DNA from: Chloranthus sessilifolius | Lineage: Eukaryota; Streptophyta; Magnoliopsida; Chloranthales; Chloranthaceae | DNA length: 64,000 nt | Direction of reading: 5' to 3' | NCBI GenBank assembly: GCA_021018995.1 | Contig: CM037587.1 | Span: forward strand, 70,947,604 to 71,011,603 | Shown here: positions 42,951-54,546 of the stretch, piece by piece | Layout: every line of letters begins with the position of its first letter | How positions within the stretch are numbered: the first letter of the stretch is position 1 | The notes under the pieces: model-generated | Seen by the model: the letters and a program-made list of their open reading frames with translations, nothing else | Told to the model about the DNA's origin: nothing | Databases searched by the model: none | Program-made: the position numbers and the translations under genes

Positions 42951-45387
42951 CTAATAACTGGGGTCAAAATCTGTATCATAAGTTGGTTCAATTGGCTCAG
43001 AACTGGAGTCACTGTCAGAATCAGAACTAGAATCGTGTTATTGATGCGAACTTGATTGAGCTTTCTCGTGGAGTGTGTTTTGCAGCTCAGTGTATTCCTC
43101 TGATTTTATCTTTTTGGTGAGGCCAATGTACTTGCCAAGTCTAGTGGTCTTCAGTTTTTCTTGGTCAAGCTGTGCTTGCAACATGGTCACCTTGTGCTGC
43201 TCACTCCGAACCATCTGAAATGTTTGACCCAGCAAGTCCTTCATTTTCTCTCTCTCAAATTTCATAAATAACTCCAACTTCCGAATCTGGTTTTCATAAG
43301 GGGTTCGAATGTAGGCTTGTAAATCAGCTAACCCCTTTAGAACATCTCGACAGATATAAGGATTTTCTTCCATGGCTCTTCTGAGGGTGGCAAATTTGGG
43401 AAGGGGAATGGAATGGTAGGGGACCAAAGGTGTCCCAGTTGTGGGAGGGGGAGAAGAAGTGTCCAGAAGGAGGACTTCAGGGTCGGTCTGAGTGGCTTGC
43501 TCAGAGAAAGTGGGGAGTGGTGAAGGGGATGCAACCAGAGGGACTTCAGGTTCAGTTTGGGTTACATGGGCAATAGTGGTGGGGGTGGGCAGATCAACCA
43601 ATACTACCTCTGGTTCAGTTTGGGTAGCATGGGAATCAACAGTAAGTACAGGGGTAATGGTGGTTATGTGGGATGTGGAGGCTAAGGTTTGGAGCAGGTC
43701 ATTGGTCACAGACTGGTTTTCTGTGTTGATTTGGAGTTGGGCTTGGATGGATTGGAGGTAGGCAAGTATTTGGTTAATAGATGCAGGTGGGGGAGAGGTG
43801 GGCATAGCAGGGACTGGTACAATTGAAGTGGAGGGTGGAGGTGCAATGGCTGTAAAGGGAGAAGTAGGTAAGTGAGTGAAATGATGAGGGTCAGGTATAG
43901 GGATAGGTTCAAGCCCCATGGTTTCAAAAACAGATCCCATTAAGGAAGAATAAGCCTCTGTAGTGAAAGGCTCGAGTTGTGTATGGGATACATCGTGTGT
44001 GTAATGAATGAGTAGGTGAATTTGAGGGCTTTGGAGCGGAGGAGAGATGGGGCAATAAAGTCTGCAGCTAAAACATGGGCATTGGTGGGAGAAATTGGTG
44101 GTGTGAGTATGGTTGGAGTGGTTGGTGTAGAGGGGGAATCTATAATTGGAATAATGGAGGGTATGGGAGATGGGACAGCTAGGATAGGTGAAGTGGCAGG
44201 GGCTGGAATATGGGAGGAGGGTGAAAGGCCAACTTCCTCAAGAATTGGTGCAGCTGAAGAGCTGGTCACCATGGGAAGGATAGTTTCTTCAAAAATGGGT
44301 GCAGCTAAAGAGCTGGTCACCACAGGGTCCGAGAGCTTGAGAAGTGGTGCGGCAAGAGGTCACCACCAGGTTCTTAAACCGTTCTAAGGGAACTCAGGCG
44401 AGTTCAGTGTGTTCATTACAGGTGTAGGTGCAGGTTCACCTTCCTCTCTCATTCTTCTCAGCATGGCTTGGCTTGTAGTCCAAGCCTTTTTTCCAAAATT
44501 GTGAGGAGCAATGATTTCAAATGGCTCCTCATTATCAATGTCAAACTTGGCTCTGAGGAGGGCTGTGATCAATCTACCAAATGGGAGGCTAGCTAATTTC
44601 TGCTCCTTTTTCAACTTGGCACTGATATCAGCCATGGCTTCAAAAATTAACATAGGGGCATTAAAAAATTGCCCCTGAGAAAAATGAAAGAGAGCCTCCA
44701 GAATTGGTGTTCTCTCTTGGTTGTGCCCGGTGACATAAAAACTTCCCCTCAAAATATAGTCCATCAATAGAAATTGGGGGGCTAGGTCTCTCCTCATGAT
44801 GGACTGTCCAGTGCCCACAATTCCTTGGGTTAAATGTGCAGCCATTTCTCTAAAGGAGGTTGTTTCTGGAGCAGCCAATGGACCAGAAGGATCAAATTGG
44901 AAGGGTATCCCCAAAGCATTCCCTATGTCTTCAAATGTGACAGTAAGATCGCAATCATCAATAAAGATAACCAAGGTAGGGACATCAGCATCTCTTTCAG
45001 TGACCTTGATTAGGTTTTGGTACCATAACTTCACCATTTGTGGGTAAATTTTCTCTGGCAAGGGGGTAAGGATATTGCTTAGTGAGGCATCTCTTATGTA
45101 TTTTAAAGATAACAGGCAATCCGGTTTGTTGTGAAAAAGTTTACATCACAATCACTCGAGAATTACCTTGAGCTTCAATGAATGGATTTGGTAGTACCAA
45201 ATGTATAGGCAGAGGAGGAAGCTCAGGCTCAGGACTAGCAGGCGAGGATGGGTTCCTCATGTCGAACTTTCTTTCCTTTCTCCACCCTATCCGCTTTATC
45301 CATAGATAGTTTTCTTTTGGCTGAAGTTTTGGCTTTTCCTTTTGGGGTTGGTTTGCTAAATTTCTTAGCAGAGGATTTTGGGAACAT
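42951..45387 (-). pseudogene. Element D accessory ORF, 'putative plant transposon protein'-like
   Basis: ATG at 45387 begins a basic N-terminus (MFPKSSAKKFSKPTPKGKA, TSAKRKLSMDK). A frame change precedes the core (45061-44384): PQMVKLWYQNLIKVTERD, FEDIGNALGIPFQFDP, GQSIMRRDLAPQFLLMD, FYVTGHNQERTP, FFNAPMLIFEAMADI and LPFGRLITALLRAKFD. A very long Pro/Thr/Ser-rich region follows (44323-43400), with three near-repeats of ATQTEPEVVLVD/VTQTEPEVPLV/ATQTDPEVLLLD, then a Lys/Glu coiled coil (FMKFEREKMKDLLGQTF). The tail, in another frame, is acidic (SDSDSDSSSEPIEP) and stops at 42951. Longest member of the set. Several frameshifts. Function unknown; nuclear role suggested only by composition. Confidence 0.75.
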
Positions 45388-45719
45388 GGCGATAGGATTT
45401 CTCCACTTTTCCCATTCTAAATTGATGTATGAAAATGCCTAGCAGATCTTGACACAAATCAAATTTTCCAAATGATAAACAGAGAGAATGTGCAGAGAAA
45501 TACCGAGATCTAGGATTTTTGATTGAACGAGTTGTTTGCTTGCAGAAATCCCCCAGACTAGAAGCTAAAATCCTTCTCTGACAACTCAAATGATCGAACA
45601 AAGGTGAAGAAAAATGTAGCAAGCTTCTCAAATCGTGCAAGGAAAGAACGAAATAGGGTTTTCGTGGAAGCAGTCGCTCTTGAGAAGATTTGAATATGAA
45701 ACCCTACTTCGAAAGGGTT

Positions 45720-46040
45720 TAAATATACTCAGAGTTAATTTCGCAAAGTTCTTTTTAAGTTTTCGAAAAGTTCCAAAATAGACCTTTTTACAACTGCGAA
45801 TGGCATCAGTACCATTCGAAAAGTTAATAGCTTCAGAAACATCTTTTCGAAAAGAAACTAGCTTCAGAAATATCTTTTCGAAAAGAAAATAGCTTCAGAA
45901 CCAACTATTCGAAAAGCAAATCCTTGCTTTCGAGTAGTTCGTTACAAATCCAGCGTCTTTTCGAAAAGTAAATTGAACTTTACGAAAAGATAATTATTAC
46001 TTTGCGACTTAACTTGGAGCATATTTAAACCATGCGAAAA
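45720..46040 (-). promoter_or_regulatory. Internal TTCGAAAAG array plus TATA upstream of D accessory ORF
   Basis: Words: TTTCGCAAAG, TTTTCGAAAAG, ATTCGAAAAG, TTTTCGAAAAG (three more), ATTCGAAAAG, TTTACGAAAAG, TTTGCGAC, ATGCGAAAAG between 45737 and 46040. Minus-strand TATATTTA is at 45720-45727, 333 bp before the ATG at 45387. Same vocabulary as the LTR array. Confidence 0.65.
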
Positions 46041-46139
46041 GAGACAAATCATGAATAAAAACAGAAACAACGAAACTAAGTAAAAACTATGAAATAAAAA
46101 CATAATAATGTAGATTATCTACCATCGATTCTTGGAGGT

Positions 46140-47221
46140 TCGTGATGACGATGGGTAATGCATGGTTTGAGCCTCTAACCATTTACTTTCGTGATTCTTC
46201 CATTACTTGGATCAAGGATGTCAATTGAAGGAGGCTGAATGACAGTGTATGCCCCTTCCCATCTGGATCTCAGCTTTCATGGGAAAAACTTTAGTTTTGA
46301 GTTAAATAACCATACCTTAGAGCCAGCTGTGAACTCTTTTCTCAATAAATTTTTATCATGGAATGTTTTGACTTTCTCTTTGTAAAATCTTGAATTTGTG
46401 TATGCATCCATTCTCAGCTCCTCCAACTCAGCAAGTTGCGCTTTCTGTGATTACCGGATAGTTAGATCCATGTTCGATGTTTTAATGGCCCAAAAAGCTT
46501 TATATTCTAACTCTACTGGTAAATGGCATGCTTTGCCATAGACCAACCTGAATGGGGACATACCAATTGGGGTTTTATAGGCTGTCCTGTATGCCCACAG
46601 TGCATCATTCAGCTTAAAGGACCAATCCTTTCTATCCTTCTTCACAGTCTTTTCCAAAATATGTTTGATTTCTCTATTGGAAATCTCCACTTGTCCATTG
46701 GTTTGTGGATGATATGGAGTGGCTACTCTATGAGTCACAGAGTATTTTTTCAATAAAGTTTTAAAATATTTATTACAAAAATGGCTTCCCCCATCACTGA
46801 TAATGGCTCTGGGAAAACCAAACCTGGAGAAAATGTGATCCTTAAGAAATTTAAGAACCACTTTGTGATCGTTTGTTTTAGTGGTTGTGGCTTCAATCCA
46901 TTTGGATACATAATCCACAGCTACTAAAATGAAATTATACCCATTGGAAGGAGGAAAGGGACCCATGAAGTCTATCCCCCAAACATCAAACAACTCAACT
47001 ACCAAAATAGGCTGTAAAGGCATTGTGTTTCTCTTGGAAATGCTGCCTAATTTCTGACAGTTCTGGCAAGACTTACAATGCTGCAGGGAATCTTTGAAAA
47101 GTGTAGGCCAATAAAATCCACATTGCAAAACCTTTGCAGCAGTTTTGTTTCCACTAAAATGAACTCCACTGGCCTGTTCATGACACAAAAAGTATTCTAT
47201 GAAATTCTTGGTCAGGGACAC
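46140..47221 (-). pseudogene. pol: Element D integrase
   Basis: Zinc region: [15 protein letters not shown]...[11 protein letters not shown] (H-H-C-C). Core: [54 protein letters not shown], containing the D, D and E residues. Distal: [19 protein letters not shown] and [12 protein letters not shown], typical of Athila integrases. One stop near 46451; beyond it the Athila-like C-terminus continues in the same region (RWEGAYTVIQ, INGQRLKP-type end near 46160). No chromodomain, as expected for this lineage. Confidence 0.93.
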
Positions 47222-47810
47222 ATTTTCTTATTATTTGATCTGCACAACTCTTAAATAGATAAGGATCTTCCCAGATGAAATGTTTAACCTTTGAGAAGAA
47301 AAGATCTTTATCCATTCTATTCCAATGTTGAGGAATTCTTCCAGTAGCCAAAAAGTTGATTATGTTTGCAAACCAAGGAGTGTGAACACTAATGGCAAAG
47401 AGTTGTTCATCAGGGAAAGATTCATTGATAGGCAGCCTATCAATCTCAGCAGTTAAAATTCTAGACAGGTGATCAGCCACCACATTCTCCACCCCCTTTT
47501 TATCTTTGATCTGTAAATCAAATTCCTGTAATAGGAGAATCCACCTGATTAATCTTGGTTTGGTGTCCTTCTTAGACAGAAGGTATTTCAAAGCAGAGTG
47601 GTCAGTGAACACCACTATTTGTGAACCCAAGACATATGACCTAAATTTCTCTAAAGCAAAAACAATTGCTAGCAGCTCCTTCTCAGTTGTTGTGTAATTG
47701 AGTTGTGCATCGATCATTGATCTTCTGGCATAAGCTATGACATGAGGCAGCTTTTCTTTCTCGTCAGGACAGCTCCCAAAGCATAATCGATGCATCACAC
47801 ATCGATTCAA
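47178..47810 (-). pseudogene. pol: Element D RNase H
   Basis: IAYARRSMIDAQLNYTTTEK, ELLAIVFALEKFRSYVLGS, VVFTDHSALKYLLSKKD, RLIRWILLLQEFDLQIKDKK and NVVADHLSRI are the standard Athila RNase H motifs. The N-terminal catalytic DASD-like segment is broken by a frame change near 47810. It overlaps the integrase frame by 44 bp because of another shift. Confidence 0.9.
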
Positions 47811-49000
47811 AAGGTAATGAATAATCTAGAGCGCAATATTGGAGCTGAAATCAAACAGTTTTTAAGAATTCAAAAGCCTTCATGCATTCATTATTGAAAA
47901 CAAAGGGACATCTTGGCACAAATGACAAAGAGGTTTGGTTATTTCTATCAAGTCCTTAATGAACCTTCAGTAAAATCCGATGTCCCGTAAAACTTTCTGA
48001 TTTGTTTAATGCTTTTGGGAGGTGGTAAATGTGCAATTAAATCAATTTTTGCTCTGTCCACCTCAATGCCCTTGTGGGAAACAACATGGCCAAGGACAAT
48101 GCCTTGGGTGACCATGAAATGGCTCTTTTCCCAGCTCAAAACTAGATTGGTTTTGTCACATCTTTGTAATACCAATTTTAGATGATGTAAACACTGGGAA
48201 AAACTGTCTCCGTAGATTGAAAAATCATCAATAAAAATCTCCATAAATTGGTCAATCATATCAGAGAAAATGGAATACATGCATCTTTGAAAGGTAGCAG
48301 AAGCATTACAAAGACCAAAAGGCATTCTCCTATAGGCAAAAGTGCCAAAAGGGCAAGTGAATGTGGTCTTTTCCTGATCTTGTGGGTACACAGGAATCTG
48401 GTTGTAACCAGAGTAACCATCAAGAAAACGGTAATAAGCTTTTCCTGCTAGCTTATCTAAAATCTAATCAATGAATGGGAGGGAGAAATGGTCTTTTCTG
48501 GTCATTGCATTTAATTTTCTGTAATCAATACAGACTCTTCACCCAGTTGTTGTCTGGTTGTCATAAGCTCACCAGAATCTGACGTTACAACAGTGATCCC
48601 AGATTTCTTAGGTACCACCTGTGTAGGTGCCACCCAAGCTGAATTTTGAAATGGGGTAAATGACCCCTGCATCCAACAACTTAACAACCTCTTTCATGAC
48701 CACTTCTTACATATGAGGGTTCAGCCTCCTTTGCATTTCCCTAGAAGGCTTTGCATCTTCTTCCAAATGGATTTTGTGCATGCAAACAGCTGGACTGATT
48801 CCTCCCAAATCAGCAATAGTCCAGCCAATTGCCCTTCTATGTTCTTTCAAAACTATCAACAGCTCTTCTTCTTGCTCCTTTGTGAGGGAGGAAGAAATAA
48901 TTGCAGGCAATGATTTATGATTTCCTAAAAACACATATTTCAAATTTTCTAGCAGCTGCTTTAGTTCTAAATCAGGTGGGCTGAGAAAAGAAGGTAACAA
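47811..49000 (-). pseudogene. pol: Element D reverse transcriptase
   Basis: Upstream linker (LPAIISSSLTKEQEEELL, LKEHRRAIGWTIADLGGISP) at 49000-48707, then RT with TTFTCPFGTFAYRRMPFGL, CNASATFQRCM and FIDDFSIYG as the catalytic YxDD-like box, followed by GIVLGHVVSHKGIEVDRAKI. The fragments are separated by stops and frameshifts near 48700, 48540 and 47960. All sequence motifs of an Athila RT are recognisable; it cannot be expressed as one protein. Confidence 0.92.
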
Positions 49001-49169
49001 AGGTACCTTAGCTGTTTGTGGAAGGGGGAAAGTAGCAGGTTTCTAAGAAGAGAAAGTTGCTGATTGGTTATGAGTTCCTTGCACAACATTTATTTCCTCA
49101 AAATTTGAGATACAAACTGTTTCTTCTTCAAAATTTTCCCAAACATCTTTAACATTTGTGGTGAAATCT

Positions 49170-49694
49170 TCACTGCAGAAACTGTTGTAAAGTCCCTTCT
49201 ACAAGTTCATCCAATAGATCAACATGAAAACATTCTTCAGAGTTGAATTGAGGCTGTGTGACTGCATTATAAACATTTAATTTTACCTTCATGTTTCCAA
49301 AAGAGACTTCCATAATACCAGACCTGCATTGAATGCAAGCATTTGCTGTAGCCAGGAATGGTCTTCCCAAAATGACAGGGATGGAAGTTTTGCTTTTGGT
49401 AGGTTCCATGTCCAAGACTAGAAAATCAGCAGGATAGAAAAATTTATCTACTCCCACCAATACATCCTCAATCATCCCAACTGGCTTCCTTTCAGATCTG
49501 TCTGCTAGTTGAAACACCACATGAGTGGGTTTTAATTCTCTCAAACCTAGTTTCTCATATACAGAATATGGAAGTAGGTTGACACTAGCACCGAGATCTA
49601 ATAAAGCCTTTTCAATGGTATGTTCCCCAATAATGCAAGGGATTGTGGGGATTCCAGGATCTTGAAGTTTAGGAGGTGTGGCAATGGATAACAC
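49170..49694 (-). pseudogene. pol: Element D aspartic protease
   Basis: 174 open codons. The active-site box is ALLDLGASVNLLPYSVYEKL (D-L-G-A-S), a common Athila variant of DTGAS. VILGRPFLATANA is the flap-distal ILGRPF motif. It processed the gag-pol polyprotein. Open in itself, but fused to broken gag and RT on either side. Confidence 0.92.
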
Positions 49695-49833
49695 CTAATT
49701 AATTCTTTCCACAGCAAAGACCTTCTTGGGCAACTGTATCCTAGACTGTCTTTTGTGAGTGCAAACATCTTTCAAAAATTTTTCATATGCTGGAATTTCA
49801 TATACTGGAATTTGTTTGATTGCCTCACCACTT

Positions 49834-51540
49834 TCAAAGATTTATCTTGACTTGCTTGAAAGTCTCCATCATTTCTTCTATTTTTGTGTTCCCTTTATCA
49901 AAAGGGGATACAGATTTCATTGCATGAGGAAATGGTAAATGAGGAACTAGTCCTTCATCTATAGCTTTGGAAGCATTTTCATAAACTTTTTGAATTTTTT
50001 GTTTTTCATTTTTTTGATTTTTCTGAGGTCCATCAGCACCCTCACTGCTATCATTCTGCTGCTCTTGCTGCATATCTTTATTATTTTCCTCATTTTTTTC
50101 TTCTTCAGTACCCACTTTGTTATTTATAATTCTTCCACTTCTCAAAGTGGTGACAGTTTTTACTTCTTCATGTGAATTAGAAGCTTCTCCAACCATGAAC
50201 TGTCCTTTGGGATTGTTCAAAGGTTGGCTGGGTAACTTTCCTTCCTCTCTTTTTGCCAAAGTATTTGAAAGCTGTCCCAATGTTTCTTCAATCTTCTTTA
50301 TGCTCTGGCTGTGAAAATTCATAGTCTGAGTTAAAGATCCTAAATTCAGGAGTGAATTTAGGACTTGATCTTCAAAAGAAGGGGACCTGGAAGGGTTTGA
50401 ATCAAGCGCATCACGCATGTTGTTGTGGAATGGAATGGGTCAAAAATTTGGTTTGGCATAAAATTTGATAAAGGTGTGCAATTTGAAAGGCATTTGGTTC
50501 TTTGGTTGTTGTTGTGCATTGTGATTGATAATTCCTTGGTTCCACCTCAAATTGGGGTGCCCTCTCCATGGATATTCGTTTGATCATCAAATGATTGAAT
50601 GATTGAGCAGCATGAGCTTGTTCCACCATTAAATCTGGGAAGCTAGTGCGGCAAGAGGACATTGGTCAATTGAATGAGTAGGGGACCGCATATCGACATG
50701 CCTCCTCTACTCTTGCAACATTTAGATTTTTAAGTGAGTCCATCAATCTATCAAACTTTGTGGTTAACTTGTCCATCTTTCTTTCCAACTCATTCACCTC
50801 ATAAATCTTCCCTTTGGTGGGTTGCTGATTGTTCAACCTAGCAGGATTTTCAATATCTCTTGACAAAGATTCCTGTTGAGTTGAGTTTTCACCAATTACT
50901 TCAAATAAGTCCCAAACCTCCTCAACTGTTTTTTGCAAGTAAGTACCTCCACAGGAGGCATCCACCATATTTCTGCCTTTTTGATCAATTCCTTGATAGA
51001 AGCTTTGAACCAGCTGCCATCTGGGAATTTGATGATGAGGACATTGCCTTAAAAGTTCCTTAAATTGTTCCCATGCTTCATGGAAAGTTTCAGTTGAGTT
51101 TTGTGAGAAAGAAATGATACTTTGTCTCAATTGGCTTGTTTTAGACATTGGGAAATATTTGGCTAAAAATTGACACTGCAAATCATTCCAAGAAGTGATA
51201 CTATTTGGTGCTAACATAGATAACCATGCTCTAGCTTTATCCTTTAATAAAAAAGGAAAAAGCCTAAGCTTGGTTGCCTCGGAAAGAATCGGCTATATTT
51301 GAATGTGGTGCAAAGAGCCAAGAATTCATCCACATGTTTGTATGGATCTTCCTTACTCAACCCATGGAAGGAAGGAAGCATTTGGATAGTTGATGATTTG
51401 ATCTCATAATTTCCTTCAACAGTAGGAAATTGAATGCAAAAGGGAGAATTGTAAGCACTAGGTGCAAAGTAATCCCTCAAAAGTCGAGGTTCTTCACCCA
51501 TAGTAGCAGAATTCTGTGTTGTTTGTTTGGTTCGTAGTAG
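49834..51540 (-). pseudogene. gag: Element D gag, frameshifted, zinc knuckle lost
   Basis: Starts with MGEEPRLLRDYFAPSAYNS at 51501 or with MFGRRTL slightly upstream. IQMLPSFHGLSKEDPYKHVD is shared with C. A shift near 51290 moves to the frame reading FLAKYFPMSKTSQLR, WQLVQSFYQGIDQKGRNM and VDASCGGTYLQK. Then a stop near 50666 removes the CX2CX4HX4C knuckle seen in C. The C-terminal part (SIKKIEETLGQLSNTLAKRE, TVTTLRSGRIINNK) ends at 49834. The TLRSGR motif marks the gag-protease linker of Athila. Confidence 0.9.
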
Positions 51541-51775
51541 CCTTTCAACTTCTAAATTCAGTGGGACAATCTCAAGGTTGAGAGTCCTCCTACCAAACAT
51601 ACAACTCAGACAAAAAATCTGATTATTCACAGTAAACCTTCAGAATTCCTTTTTAAGTAGTTTCCCTTCTTCAAAAATTGGATATGAATAACTGCACAGG
51701 TATAAACAATAGAATAGTTTAGTAACGATATAAAAAGTAAAAGTGAAACTTAGGTCTACCTATTTTAGAACAAAT

Positions 51776-51799
51776 TCCCCGACAGCGGCGCCAAAAACT
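51776..51799 (-). promoter_or_regulatory. Element D primer-binding site (tRNA-Asp type)
   Basis: Minus strand AAGTTTT then TGGCGCCGCTGTCGGGGA (51776-51793), complement of tRNA-Asp with two changes relative to C's PBS. Confidence 0.95.
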
Positions 51800-53670
51800 T
51801 GTTGTTGGTTCTTAGTGTACTTGATTTATGTGTGTTTTGAAAATAGGTTTGCAACTGCTAAATTATAATGAATCTAGAATTTTAAAAAGAGTAAAGAAAT
51901 ATCAGCACAGGTAGAAGTGAATTATCTTGCAAGGTCAAGGCCAATTGTAACAAGTTTTAAATGTAAGTGAGTGAAAGATCGTCCACAGAGAATTTGTCTA
52001 AAATGCAAGATAAACCTCCAGATCTGAGCTACCAGATCTGGCCTCTTATCCTATCTAGAAAGCACATAAGATGGCGAGGTTGAATTTGTCACATTAACTA
52101 AATGATAAAAAGTAAAAGTTAAACTAAATGATCCAGATCCGAGTTGGGGGAGCGTTTGAGGTAAACTTATAAAAAATGGAGAAGTAATATCTAACTTTGA
52201 TTTGGTCCTTGAAATCTAATGAGAATGACTGCAGCTCAACTGAGAGATGATCCAATCTTCATCTGGCTACAAGCGCAGATGTAAGAGAAATAAATCTAAT
52301 TCAAGGATTAGGTTTAAGCTTATGGCTATGGTCTGTCCACTTTAATGGCCACAAACCACCCAATAGTCTTGAATCCAAATCCTTAATCTAGATCAAGAAA
52401 CATCACTACAAATGCCGTGAGAGACTAGGTTACAAACACTAACTCTCACAGGATTAATGAATTAAGGGAAATTGCATGAAAAACAGTGAATCTAAAGGAG
52501 TCTAATGCAATAAGGAGATCAGAGGGAACCCTTAACATGAGTCCAATGGAGAATGCATTTCTGACAACCTTTTCAAATTCACCATTACAATTACAGAACA
52601 CAGCTTAAACAGCTCTCAGATTTGTAGTCTTGAATATAACTCTCCTTTGAATTACAGAAGTATCTCACAGCTCTCAATTGCAAGTAAAAAGTGAGGCTAT
52701 TACAGGGATTTTAGACAAACTATCTGATTTGGAAATGGGGGATTAGGAATGAAACTCAAAATCTGGATGCCCAAATTAGGCAAATGGTTCGTCTATTTAT
52801 AGTTTTCCCTAAGTCCAGCTCAGATGTGTATCAACCAATCAGAAGTGCTCAGATCTGTATTGACCAATGGTAGTCGAGCACGAGGATCCAGATCTGTTCT
52901 GGCCAATCAGAATTCCTTGATCTGGTTCAGCCAATCAGGTGAAAAAGGCATCGATTCTGTTATGCATTTTGAAAGTCTGTTAGAGTTTCTAGAAGTTCCC
53001 GCCAAGTTATTTCATCTCTGGGTGCTCACGTGGGGTGGAATATGCCTTCGCTTTATGCTTAGAATCCTCTGAAATGTCCCTAGGTTTTTAAATGCATTGG
53101 GCCGTGTGAAACAGATTACCGAATTGCCCTTGCAAAAGCTGGGAACCTCCAGAATACCTTTTCGCAAAGCTTAGGGGGCTTTTTGCAAGGTGTTGTAACT
53201 GCTGAAGCTCTTTTCACAATGTTCTGGTTCTGTTCGAATTGAGTTTTCTTCTTTTCGAAAAGGTAAATCATCTCTTCGAAGAGTTCAGATGCTCTTCGAA
53301 AGCTAAGCCTGGAGTTTTTGTTCTTTTCGCAGAGTTTCAGGTTCTTTGCGAACAGTTCAGGTTCTTTGCGAAAAGTACTCTGTAGTGCATTTTTCTGTTC
53401 GAATTGCTCCATACTTCTTTTCTGGGTTGAGACCAGGTCTTTGCCTCTTCAATTCAGACCTTTCAATAGCTAGTGAGGTTGTTTCTTCTCTTTCTTCCTT
53501 TGGATTGACATGGATTGTCATCTTTTTGGCACTTTTAAGCTGCTTTTATGGTTAAGCCTGTCTTTATTGTTAGCTGCAACACAAGTACTTAAAACACTTA
53601 TTTAGTTCTCTCAAAGGTCTATCAAGACTCAAGTTCAGGGGTGAAAAATGGTATTTTTCAGTTCTCAACA
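51800..53670 (-). repeat. Element D 5' LTR
   Basis: 1,871 bp; array at 53157-53406; TATA CTATAAATAG at 52793-52802 on the minus strand; TGTTG...CAACA ends. Differs from the 3' LTR only at scattered positions. Confidence 0.96.
53157..53406. repeat. TTCGAA/TTCGC array in D 5' LTR
   Basis: Same order of words as at 40656-40905, with a few changes (CTTTTCACAATG for CTTTTCGCAATG, TTTTTGCAAGG for TTTTCACAAGG), mostly at CpG. Confidence 0.93.
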
Positions 53671-54546
53671 GTCAAAGGAGAACTTTCTTTTGGAAAATCG
53701 AAATCAAGAAGAGAAACTGATCACTTCAAATCTAAAAATCTCAAAGAAGAAGAAAGGAGCTGAATTCAAGAAGGTGAAGTCATGAACCACCTCCTTCACT
53801 TACTGATTTCTCATTTTTGAACCCCTTTTCAATCTTCCATTCTTATAACCCCACTCCATAAGCCACATTCCAGCCCAGTTAAAAGCCCTTGTGATCCAAA
53901 GTTGAGTGAGTTGTCATGTGAAGATAAAGAGTTATCCAATCTATGGTGAGGATGTGTCAATGATGTCAGCACCTAAGAGCTATGCCTATGGTCATGCTTA
54001 TAGACCCATTTGGGGGATGTAAATGCTCTTGAGCCTGAGAGAAAATGAACCCCTCAACAAGACCCTTATGAGAGTATGCCCTGGAAAGTTTTTGGGTCTA
54101 AACTTGAATGCATTATGTATGACCCATAACCTAATTTTTAATATGATGATGAGCTCAGTGCTGGCACACACTTGTACAGTTCTGTGGTTGTACACTGATT
54201 GGAAATGTTGTGCATTCATGAGGAGTTTATGCTGTTTAAATTACTGTGCAACCAATAGATTAAATTTCTTTTATGTTTACTGATTCAAGAGTAGACTAAG
54301 TCTGCTCCTTGACTGCTCACTTGATGATATTGCATTTTTGTTAACTGTTTCATTGAGAAGTCTGTGGGTGTCTTCACTGAAAACCCTCAGGAGACTTCAC
54401 TCCTCCACTAGGGATCACCTAGGGGTTTAAAAGGCTTGGTACATATGCTAAATGTATCCGTGCTCCCTACGAAAGTGGCATTTAATTTTTGTAGTAGATT
54501 TAATGTAGCTTTGCTAAGGGACTAGCAAAGATTCGGTTTGGGGGTG
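53671..54546 (+). other. Element C 3' noncoding region, second part, ending in PPT
   Basis: Continues C after the D insertion, without a coding frame. It ends ACTAGCAAAGATTCGGTTTGG and GGGTG (PPT GGTTTGGGGGTG at 54535-54546) directly before the 3' LTR. Confidence 0.85.

Larger units (their letters stand above)
39301..53670 (-). mobile_element. Element D: Athila-type element with all pol domains, nested in C
   Basis: 14,370 bp on the minus strand within C's 3' noncoding region. LTRs 51800-53670 (5') and 39301-41169 (3') run TGTTG...CAACA. Exact duplications GTCAA are at 39296-39300 and 53671-53675. Order on its strand: tRNA-Asp PBS, gag, protease, RT, RNase H, integrase, TTCGAA array with TATA, extra ORF, internal PPT-like motif, noncoding region, PPT, LTR. 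All genes carry stops or shifts. The LTRs look nearly identical, more alike than those of A or B, so it is the youngest insertion apart possibly from C and E. Confidence 0.96.

Noticed and set aside
43492..44387. Plus-strand open frames opposite D's accessory ORF
   Set aside because: They are Val/Gly-rich reverse complements of the Pro/Thr-rich sense region.
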